Source: Streptomyces xanthophaeus
GTDB taxonomy: Bacteria > Actinomycetota > Actinomycetes > Streptomycetales > Streptomycetaceae
Length of the DNA: 64,000 nucleotides
Direction of reading: 5' to 3'
Assembly: GCF_030440515.1 (NCBI RefSeq)
Contig: NZ_CP076543.1
Location: 7,479,001-7,543,000 of the forward strand
Each line of letters begins with the position of its first letter. Position 1 is the first letter of the stretch. The position numbers were made by a program, and so were the translations under genes. This document shows positions 1 to 7,038 of the stretch, piece by piece. Below the pieces are notes generated by a model. That model ran no database searches, was not told where the DNA came from, and saw only the letters and a program-made list of their open reading frames with translations.

Positions 1-1835
1 CGCAGGCCTCCGTACGCGCGCAGCGCGTCCTCCTCGGCGTGCAGCAGCTGCCACAGGTAGGAGGGCATGCCGAAGAGGGTGTCGGCCCCGTGGTCGATCA
101 GCGCCTGCGCCGTGGCCCGGTGGTCGGGGCCCGCCGACAGCGGCAGCTGCACGCCGCCGAGCCGTTCCAGTACGGAGAAGAAGCTGATGAAGCTGCCGTA
201 CATGGCGCCGCAGTAGAACAGGTTGGCGGTCCGGTCCGAGGCCGGGTCGTAGCCGGCGGCCAGCAGGCCGCGGGCGGCGGCGTGCATCTGCGTGTCGTAG
301 TCGTCGTAGCTGAAGACCGACAGCGCCGGTGCGCCGGTGCTGCCGCCGCTGCGGAAGTACAGCTCGGCATCGGCCCGGGCCAGCCGGCGGGCCGGCTCCT
401 GCACGTCCTCCTTGCCCAGCAGCGGTCCCGCGGGAAGCGGCAGCACCACGGGCCGGACCAGGTCGTCCAGACAGGCGGTGGTCGCGAAGGCGGCCGGATC
501 GGCCTGGACCGCGACGCGGCGGCTGTAGCGCTGCAGGGCGTAGACCCCGTCGTGCGGCTCACCCGCGTAGCTCTCCAGCATGGCGCCGACCGGCGTGACA
601 CGGGTGACGCCCGCGGCAAGGGCGGTGCGGGAGAGCTCGGCGATGTCCGCCGGGCTGCCCGCGAGGCCCGCCGTCTGCAGATAGCGGCGCATCGGCCGCA
701 GGGTGGCGATCAGCCGCTTGCGGGGCAGCGGCTTGACCCACACGCTGCGGTGCAGCGGCGAGGCGGTCAGCGGCGACCGGGTGTCGGCCATGACCCGCCA
801 CGAGCCGTCGGGAGCGGCGAACACCCGGGTCAGGCCCAGGTGCTCCTCCAGCCGGGCCATCAGCTCGGTGGTGGTCAGCTCGGCCGCCTCCGCCGGATCC
901 GGCTCGCCATGAGCCGCGCCCGCACCGCTCGCTACGGCCGGCGGCCGGGCGGCGAGGACCGAGGCGAACCGCTCGGCGAAACCGAAGACCTCCTCCTCGT
1001 CCTCGGTGTCGAGGTACACCACCTGCGGGCTGGAGCACGCCTCCTGCTCGTGCAGGCAGACGTCGTCCGCCAGGGCGTCGAGCGTGCGGGCGTCCGACCA
1101 GGCGTCGGCCGTCAGGTACGCGAAGGAGATCCGGTGCCCCCACTCCACCAGCCGGCAGCCGGCCGGCACATGGGCCGCCACCCCTTCGACCGCCGCTTCC
1201 CCGCCCCACACGGCGACGGCGTCCGCGGGCGCGCACATCAGGCGCAGCCACTCCTGCCGGGAGGAGGGGAAACGCAGGACGACGATCCGCGCGGCCAGCG
1301 CGCCGCTGGGGTCCAGGGCCGCGAGCTCCGCCATCAGCTGCTGGGTCAGGAGGGTGTCGTCGCTGCTGGTCTTGAGCACGTTGACGTTCCCGGCGAGCAG
1401 CCCCTCGACGATGCTCAGCGGCGCCACCGTCGCGGCATTGCCCGGCGCGACGTGGGCGACCAGGCCGACGGGCGCCCACGCCTCGTAGACCGTCTCGCGC
1501 GGATCCGCCCGGTTCAGCCGGCCGGGAGTCGCGCCGCCGAGCTCCCGGCGCAGCTTGCGGGTCAGCTCCCGCCGGCCGAGGAGACCGCCCAGCTCGGCCA
1601 GGACGGCCGGGTCCTCCCCCTCGGGCAGGTGTGCGGCGAGCCGGGCCCGTACGGGATGGCCTGGGTCGCACAGTGCGGTGGCGAGGGCCTCGCACGCGGC
1701 CAGGACGGTCTCGGTCTCCAGGCTCTCCGAAAGCGCGGCCTCGACGGCGGCCGGCAGTCCGGCGAGCCGGCGGCCGGCCTCCTCGTCGCCGATGAACTCG
1801 CCCTGCCAGTAGTGGTGGTGCACGCTCACGGTCAC
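1..1835 (-). CDS. LuxC-like acyl reductase fused to a LuxE/PaaK-like adenylating domain (partial, runs off left edge)
   Basis: About 611 residues are visible and the 3' end lies outside the window. Residues 1 to about 400 match the LuxC acyl-CoA/acyl-enzyme reductase family. They contain APVGLVAHVAPGN, a GNVNVLKTSSDD cofactor-binding segment, and HEQEACSSPQ with the expected catalytic Cys near residue 267. A second domain follows, with the phosphate-binding motif FRSGGSTGAPALS near residue 495, as in LuxE and phenylacetate-CoA ligases. LuxC reduces an enzyme-bound or CoA-bound acyl group to an aldehyde with NADPH; a fused activating domain suggests activation and reduction in one chain. The GTG start overlaps the upstream luxE-like stop (GTGA). 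The acyl substrate cannot be read from the sequence. Confidence 0.85.
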   Translation of the reverse strand, partial: MTVSVHHHYWQGEFIGDEEAGRRLAGLPAAVEAALSESLETETVLAACEALATALCDPGHPVRARLAAHLPEGEDPAVLAELGGLLGRRELTRKLRRELGGATPGRLNRADPRETVYEAWAPVGLVAHVAPGNAATVAPLSIVEGLLAGNVNVLKTSSDDTLLTQQLMAELAALDPSGALAARIVVLRFPSSRQEWLRLMCAPADAVAVWGGEAAVEGVAAHVPAGCRLVEWGHRISFAYLTADAWSDARTLDALADDVCLHEQEACSSPQVVYLDTEDEEEVFGFAERFASVLAARPPAVASGAGAAHGEPDPAEAAELTTTELMARLEEHLGLTRVFAAPDGSWRVMADTRSPLTASPLHRSVWVKPLPRKRLIATLRPMRRYLQTAGLAGSPADIAELSRTALAAGVTRVTPVGAMLESYAGEPHDGVYALQRYSRRVAVQADPAAFATTACLDDLVRPVVLPLPAGPLLGKEDVQEPARRLARADAELYFRSGGSTGAPALSVFSYDDYDTQMHAAARGLLAAGYDPASDRTANLFYCGAMYGSFISFFSVLERLGGVQLPLSAGPDHRATAQALIDHGADTLFGMPSYLWQLLHAEEDALRAYGGL

Positions 1836-2998
1836 GCCATTCCCTTCATCAGTTCCGCTGCGGCCACCGCGCAGCTGCGGTTGCGGCTCACCCCGGCACG
1901 GCCGTGGACGGTGAACCAGGGGGTCTCCAGCTCGCACCCGCACGCGCTGCCGGGCTGGAGGGAGGCGAGATCGCCCATGACCACGCTCTGCGCCGGCACC
2001 GAGGTGATGTACGGCGACACGAGGTGCAGGTAGCCCCGCTCCCCGTAGGGCAGGGGTTCGAGGGTGCGGGTGGAGCGGATCGTCACCCGCGACCAGACGG
2101 GGGCGTGCAGCCGGTGGTGGTCGCACTCGATGTACGGGATGCAGTGCTCGACCGACCCGAAGGTGTCCCGGATCCGCTCACCCGGAATGCCGAGCTGCTC
2201 GGTGACGCGGGAGTACAGCTCCTCCTTCTCGATACGCCGGTCGGCGTGCCCCTTCCAGCCGCCGCCGAGGACGACGAGGGAGCCCTCGGGCAGGCGCAGC
2301 GGAGGCAGCCCCATGGCCCGCATCCGCTCCAGGGTGAAGAAGAGGAAGGCCGGGAAGCCGAGGATGCGGACCGGGGCGTCCTCCCGCTCGAAGCGGCGCA
2401 GTGCGGCGATGCAGCCGAACGGGTCGAACTCGTGCTCGCCACCGGTGTTGCGCAGCGCGTACGCGACGCTGCGCGCGGGCGCGAAGTCGCACAGGTAGTT
2501 GTCCGTGAAGGCGGTCCCGAGGTTCAGCGAGGGGGCCGGCTCGTAGCTGTAGAGGAGGTAGTTGACCTCCTGGCCGGGGGTGATCCAGCCGTTGCGCTCG
2601 AAGATCCGGGCGACCATGCGCTGGGCGGAGCGGATGGTCCACCGGTCGAAGAACATCTGCGACTTCTGGCCGGTGGTGCCGGAGGAGGTCAGGTGCAGCT
2701 CCACGTCCTCGCGGGGGACGGAGAGCACCTCGTGCCGCTTGAAGAAGTTCGCGTGGACGAGCGGCGTACGGTACGGCTCGGCCGGGGGAGTGGCCTCGTA
2801 CAGGGAGCGGAAGAACGCGGAGCGCTCGGTGTGCCAGGCGTTGGTCTCCGCCATGGCCGCGGCGAACAGTTCGTCCTGCGCGGGTCCGAAGGCGTACGGG
2901 TCGGTCAGGTCGCACAGCTCCTGTACGTGTGGCAGCAGGGCCGGGTCGGGTACGGAGACCGGCGCGAGATGGGGGTTCATGGGGTCCATGGGGCTCAT
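1832..2998 (-). CDS. LuxE-family acyl-protein synthetase
   Basis: A 388-residue protein of usual LuxE length. The adenylate-forming signature TSSGTTGQKS lies at about residues 104-113, followed by LVVLGGGWKG and RDTFGSVEHCIPY, which are characteristic of the LuxE/PaaK superfamily. A Cys near the C-terminus (NRSCA) lies where LuxE carries its acyl-accepting cysteine; that is an analogy, not proof. LuxE activates a carboxylic acid with ATP, takes it up as a thioester and passes it to the LuxC reductase. Placement directly before the LuxC-like gene, with a 4-nt GTGA overlap, supports such a partnership. The ATG also overlaps the preceding GNAT gene by ATGA. Confidence 0.85.
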   Translation of the reverse strand: MSPMDPMNPHLAPVSVPDPALLPHVQELCDLTDPYAFGPAQDELFAAAMAETNAWHTERSAFFRSLYEATPPAEPYRTPLVHANFFKRHEVLSVPREDVELHLTSSGTTGQKSQMFFDRWTIRSAQRMVARIFERNGWITPGQEVNYLLYSYEPAPSLNLGTAFTDNYLCDFAPARSVAYALRNTGGEHEFDPFGCIAALRRFEREDAPVRILGFPAFLFFTLERMRAMGLPPLRLPEGSLVVLGGGWKGHADRRIEKEELYSRVTEQLGIPGERIRDTFGSVEHCIPYIECDHHRLHAPVWSRVTIRSTRTLEPLPYGERGYLHLVSPYITSVPAQSVVMGDLASLQPGSACGCELETPWFTVHGRAGVSRNRSCAVAAAELMKGMA

Positions 2999-4140
2999 GA
3001 GGCAACCTCGGAAGATGTGGGCAGGTGTGTCGACGCCCAGGCCGACACGTAGCAGTCCAGGTACGGCTGGAGGGGCGGTTCGACGGCGACGCCGCGGAAG
3101 TCGATGCGCTCGCCGGAGCGGGACAGGACGGCGTAGTCGTGGAAGCCGTCGCCGTCCGCGCGCATGGCCGGGTAGAGGGCCCCGGCGACGAACCCCTGGG
3201 CGAGGAAGGCCGAGAGGGCCTCGTGGTGCGCGAGCGGCACCAGGGCCTCGACGTAGCCGGCGCCCGCGCGGGCCAGGGCCCGGGTGACGGGTTCGAGGTG
3301 GGCCGCCGCGGCGGCCGGGTCGGGATGGGCCGTCAGCAGGGAGCCGTACCCGCCGGCGCGGTTGAGGTAGGCGTAGACCTCGAAGCGGCCGTCCTCGGGG
3401 GTGAGCAGCACGTTCGGGGTGTGCAGCGGGTAGAACCAGCCCTCGGCGCCCGGGAACCGCTCGCGGAAGCGGCGGCGTACAAAGGCCGGTGCCTCGATCA
3501 CCTCCAGCCGTTCGGCGGCCGCGTGCGGCGCGGGAGCCGGGAGCGGGCCGGCGGCCGCCCTCACCCCGGGGTAGCCGATGCCGAGCGCGGCCTCGGCCGT
3601 GCGCAGCAACGGCATCAGCGGGGCCGGTACTTCGGTGACGGGGATCCGGCGGTCGAGCACTCCGGTGGCGTGACGCGCGTAGAGCGCGAGGCTTTCGCGG
3701 CTGCTGAGATCCACCGCGTTGGGCAGGATGCCCAGCGGGCGGAAGCCGTTGCGCAGGACGACGCGCTGAGGACCGGCGCTGACGGTGCGCACGGTCGCGT
3801 ACACCGAGTCCAGGCGGCCGGTGTCCAGCATCCCGGCGCACAGGGCCTCGGTGAGGGCGGCGGCCAGCCCCGCCGAGCGGTGCTCGGGGTGCACGGCGAT
3901 GCCCTCCAGGCGGCCGGTGCGGCTGCCCGCCTCGCCGTGGATGGCGGCGGACGCGGTCAGGGCCCCGGTGCCGGCGCAGCGGGTGACGAGCCACAGGGAG
4001 TGCGGGTCCGCGATGAGCCGCGCCATCTCGGCCGGGTCGGTGCCGAGGGCCACGGGGTAGTGCGGACCGTAGACGGCGTAGTAGAGCTGGCGCAGTTCGG
4101 CGATGTCCGCGCGGACGGCCGGGGCGATCACGGGACTCAT
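2995..4140 (-). CDS. GNAT-family N-acetyltransferase, 381 aa
   Basis: Residues about 5-160 form a GNAT fold; EGIAVHPEHRSAGLAAAL is the acetyl-CoA binding segment (motif A, R/Q-x-x-G/A type). The C-terminal ~200 residues could be a second, divergent GNAT-like half, because the total length is about twice that of a single domain. The acceptor is unknown. The gene sits inside an operon with MFS exporter, LuxE-like and LuxC-like genes and overlaps both neighbours by ATGA, so it is probably made in fixed ratio with them. A role in modifying the acyl or aldehyde product, or in self-protection, is inference only. Confidence 0.75.
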   Translation of the reverse strand: MSPVIAPAVRADIAELRQLYYAVYGPHYPVALGTDPAEMARLIADPHSLWLVTRCAGTGALTASAAIHGEAGSRTGRLEGIAVHPEHRSAGLAAALTEALCAGMLDTGRLDSVYATVRTVSAGPQRVVLRNGFRPLGILPNAVDLSSRESLALYARHATGVLDRRIPVTEVPAPLMPLLRTAEAALGIGYPGVRAAAGPLPAPAPHAAAERLEVIEAPAFVRRRFRERFPGAEGWFYPLHTPNVLLTPEDGRFEVYAYLNRAGGYGSLLTAHPDPAAAAAHLEPVTRALARAGAGYVEALVPLAHHEALSAFLAQGFVAGALYPAMRADGDGFHDYAVLSRSGERIDFRGVAVEPPLQPYLDCYVSAWASTHLPTSSEVAS

Positions 4141-5498
4141 CGCTCGCCTCCGGTCGGCGCGGGTTCCGCCACGGCCGGGTCGGGCGTACGGGACCCGAGC
4201 AGGGCCAGGGCGCAGGCCGCCGGGAGCAGACCGATGCCTTGTACGAGGCAGAGCGTCTGCGGGGAGAGGAAGTCACCGGCGGAGCCGAACACCAGGGACG
4301 CCACCGGCAGGGAGGCACCCAGGACGGCCTGCATCACGGCGAAGAAGCCGGGCTTGTCCGCCGTCGGCACCATCCGCTGGAACAGGGCGACGAAGCGCAC
4401 GCTGACGGCCCCGGCGCACCAGCCGGCCACGGCCAGGCAACCCGCGACGACCGGACGCTGCGCGAACAGCCCGGGCAGCGCCAGGGCGAGGGCCATCAGG
4501 CCCAGGCACCAGGCCCCGGCGACCGTGGGCCGTCCCGGCACGCGGGTGCCGGTGAAGGCGCCGACGAGCGCACCGGTGCCCAGGGAGGCCTCCAGCAGGG
4601 CCACGGTGCCGCCCCCGCCGAAGAGGACCGAGCGGGTGTAGAGGGGGATGACGACGAACACGGCGGCGGTGAACAGGTTTGCCGCGGTGAAGCAGATCAG
4701 GATCCGCCGCACGGAGGGCAGTCCGGCCAGGATGCGGCGGAGCGGGCGCCGCCGGGGCGGGGCCGCCGCGCCGTCCGCGCCGTCCGTGCCGTCCGCGCCT
4801 TCCGGGCTTTCCGCGGCGACGGTACGGAACCGGGCGCCCGTGACGAGCACGGCGGCGCCCAGATAGGCGGCCGCGCAGCCGGCGGCCAGCCCGGACACGC
4901 CCGCCCGGTCGACGGTCAGGGCGCCAAGCAGCGCTCCCGCGAGGCCGGCCAGGGACTGGGTGGACAGCTCGAAGCCGGTGGCCGTCTCGATGTCGGCGTC
5001 GTCGACGAGTTCGGGGACCGAAGTGGTCAGACAGGGGTCGAAGAACGCCTGGCAGGTGGCCAGGGCGAGACCGGCCGCGTACACGGCGGTGAGCGGCAGG
5101 CCGCCGCCGTACGCCCACAGCGCGAGGGCTGCCGACGCGGCCCCGGCCCCGGCGGCGGCGGTCCGCAGCACCGAGCGGTGCGCGATGCGGGCGACGGCCC
5201 CGGCCACGACGGGCGCCAGCGCCACGGCCGGCAGCGTGCAGACCGCCATGAACAGCCCCGAGGCCAGGCCCCGGGCTTCGGGCACGGCGTAGGCGACGAT
5301 CCACCAGGACACGCCGACCTGGAACATGCGCACGGCGGCCTGGGTGAGGACCTGCCCGAGCCATACCGCGGCGAAGGCACGGTTGCGCAGGATCAGCGGA
5401 GCGCGCCGGCGGCCGGTCCCGGTCCGCGGCTGTGCATCCGTCTCCGTTTCGGCGGTGTCGGCCGTATGGGCCGTGTCGGCCATGGGTGCGGCGGTCAT
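4137..5498 (-). CDS. MFS transporter (exporter type)
   Basis: A 453-residue protein with about 12 predicted membrane segments, beginning after a hydrophilic N-terminus rich in Thr and Ala. The first helix region reads LRNRAFAAVWLGQVLTQAAV, which is common in MFS_3/enterobactin-exporter-like drug exporters. The ATG at 5498 was chosen because it overlaps the upstream PaaK-like stop by ATGA; an in-frame ATG further upstream lies wholly inside that gene. In this operon it most likely exports the product or intermediates of the LuxC/LuxE/PaaK enzymes. Substrate unknown. Confidence 0.85.
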   Translation of the reverse strand: MTAAPMADTAHTADTAETETDAQPRTGTGRRRAPLILRNRAFAAVWLGQVLTQAAVRMFQVGVSWWIVAYAVPEARGLASGLFMAVCTLPAVALAPVVAGAVARIAHRSVLRTAAAGAGAASAALALWAYGGGLPLTAVYAAGLALATCQAFFDPCLTTSVPELVDDADIETATGFELSTQSLAGLAGALLGALTVDRAGVSGLAAGCAAAYLGAAVLVTGARFRTVAAESPEGADGTDGADGAAAPPRRRPLRRILAGLPSVRRILICFTAANLFTAAVFVVIPLYTRSVLFGGGGTVALLEASLGTGALVGAFTGTRVPGRPTVAGAWCLGLMALALALPGLFAQRPVVAGCLAVAGWCAGAVSVRFVALFQRMVPTADKPGFFAVMQAVLGASLPVASLVFGSAGDFLSPQTLCLVQGIGLLPAACALALLGSRTPDPAVAEPAPTGGER

Positions 5499-6778
5499 GC
5501 GGTCGGCCTCTCGTCGAGGACGCGGACGAGCTTGCCCGAGCGCGGGTTGACGGCGAGGTCGCGGTGGCGTGCCCACTCCACGGACAGCGGGTGCACGAAC
5601 CCGGCACGCACACTGTCCGGATACAGCGGCCGTACGGTCTCCAGCTCCGTGACGACGGCTTCGGCCAGCGCCGCACGCCCGCCCGCGACCTGGTCGCCGG
5701 TGTCGTCACCGGGGGCCGTCGCCAGCCGCAGGACGAGCCCGTCGCGGCCGTCCCAGCGGCGGACGACGAGCTGCATGCCGACCACGCGGCCCTCGGTGTC
5801 CGCCGCGGCCACGGCGTCCTGGGCGTCCTGGGTGTAGAGGGAGACGGGTCCCACGCGCACGCCCTCCTCGGCGCGCCCGAGGATCCTGAAGTGGCCGGGC
5901 CCGGTGCCGGTCCACTCGGCCCGGTCGCCGGCGGGGTAGCGGATGATCGGCATCAGACGGCGGAAGAGGCTGGTGACGACGACCCGGCCGGGCCGCCCCG
6001 GTTCGGTGATGGGCTCTCCGGTGGAGTCGTCGAGGATCTCGACGACCGCGTACGGGGTGAAGGCGCGGTGCACCCGGGCGTCGGGGCCGGGCACCGGGCG
6101 CCCGAGCAGGCCCGCGTCGACGCTGGCGTAGCCGACGGAACGGACCTCGGCGCCGGGGAACGCGGCGGTCAGCAGCCGCCGTTGGTCGTCGAAGAGGGCC
6201 TCACCGCCGAAGAGGAGCAACTCCACCGAACCGAGCGGGACACCGGAGGAGACGACCTGCTCGGCGAGTCGGCACAGGGTGGTGGTCGTGCCGGTCAGCA
6301 CCTGGGCGGCGAGATCGCGCAGCGTCGGGATCGTCGATTCCAGCGGTGCGCCGCCGCCGATGGGCAGGCGGACGTTGTCCACGGGAGCGTGGGCGAGCGA
6401 GTCGAGGACGAAGAGGAAGCTGGCGTACAGCTCCCCGGCGTAGAAGAGGTCGGCGACGCGGTGCCCCGGGCGCAGACCGGTGTCCACGAGCCCCTGGCCG
6501 AAGGCGGTGACGAACGTGCGCCACTCGTCGCGGGTGTAGACGGAGAACTTGGGGGACCCGGTGGTGCCGCCGGTCTTGTAGACCGTGGCCTCGCTGAGCG
6601 GGCCGGTCAGCACGCGGTTGTCGTGCAGGGCGTTGGCCGCCCAGAACTCCTCCTGGTCGACCACCGGCAGGTCGGTGAGGAGGTCGACATGCGGTGGCAG
6701 GGACGCGTAGAGGTCCCGGTAGTAGGGCGAGTTGTCGCGGGCGAAACGTATGAGGTCCGAGAGCTGCTGGGCGGACAT
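5495..6778 (-). CDS. PaaK-like adenylate-forming enzyme (phenylacetate-CoA ligase family)
   Basis: A 427-residue protein with the family opening RFARDNSPYYRDLY (residues 11-24), the phosphate loop YKTGGTTGSPKFSV (about 68-81), and downstream RRLMPIIRYPAGD and RILGRAEEGVRVG segments typical of PaaK C-terminal parts. Members adenylate a carboxylic acid, often aromatic, and form a thioester with CoA or a carrier. It is the first gene of the operon that continues through the MFS, GNAT, luxE-like and luxC-like genes. It is the likely entry step for one acid substrate, since the operon carries two more adenylating domains. Substrate not predictable here. Confidence 0.85.
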   Translation of the reverse strand: MSAQQLSDLIRFARDNSPYYRDLYASLPPHVDLLTDLPVVDQEEFWAANALHDNRVLTGPLSEATVYKTGGTTGSPKFSVYTRDEWRTFVTAFGQGLVDTGLRPGHRVADLFYAGELYASFLFVLDSLAHAPVDNVRLPIGGGAPLESTIPTLRDLAAQVLTGTTTTLCRLAEQVVSSGVPLGSVELLLFGGEALFDDQRRLLTAAFPGAEVRSVGYASVDAGLLGRPVPGPDARVHRAFTPYAVVEILDDSTGEPITEPGRPGRVVVTSLFRRLMPIIRYPAGDRAEWTGTGPGHFRILGRAEEGVRVGPVSLYTQDAQDAVAAADTEGRVVGMQLVVRRWDGRDGLVLRLATAPGDDTGDQVAGGRAALAEAVVTELETVRPLYPDSVRAGFVHPLSVEWARHRDLAVNPRSGKLVRVLDERPTA

Positions 6779-6796
6779 GAGCCTTTGCCTGGATGA

Positions 6797-6826
6797 CGGG
6801 AACGGAAACGGGAACGGGAACGGGAA
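6797..6826 (+). repeat. Hexanucleotide tandem repeat (CGGGAA)5
   Basis: Five consecutive hexamers, four CGGGAA and one CGGAAA, lie just upstream of the start codon at 6778, within the presumed 5' leader of the minus-strand operon. The repeat is purine-rich on the plus strand and therefore pyrimidine-rich in the transcript, so it cannot serve as a ribosome binding site. Confidence 0.7.
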
Positions 6827-6985
6827 GCACGGCGGGGCGCGGCGAGAGACGGAGCTCGCCTGCGGAGTCGGGCCGGTGTGAACGGGGGACCCCCCGGCGC
6901 CCCCGTCTCCCTCTGACGCACGCCGAAAGCTGACGTGCAGTCATGATGATGAAACATCAGTCCCGTCATCGCCAAATTGGCCGCA

Positions 6986-7013
6986 TATTTACGGACAGTG
7001 AGACAAAGTTCAA
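6986..7013 (-). promoter_or_regulatory. Candidate promoter of the LuxC/LuxE/PaaK operon
   Basis: In an A+T-rich island (about 6935-7035) that contrasts with its surroundings, the minus strand reads TTGAAC (7013-7008), a 16-nt spacer, and TAAATA (6991-6986). These resemble vegetative -35 and -10 hexamers. This would give a 5' leader of about 200 nt containing the hexamer repeat. The call rests on sequence resemblance only. Confidence 0.4.
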
Positions 7014-7038
7014 CAATTTTTCCGTTACGGCATGTCGT

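Noticed and set aside
39..2033. Long plus-strand open frame opposite the LuxC-like gene
   Set aside because: It has no domain, is Gly/Arg-rich as expected of antisense frames in G+C-rich DNA, and the minus-strand frame has clear LuxC motifs.
1..6778. A true bioluminescence (lux) operon
   Set aside because: No luciferase alpha or beta subunit gene is visible and the presence of an exporter and PaaK-like enzyme suggests metabolite biosynthesis; the region left of the window could change this.
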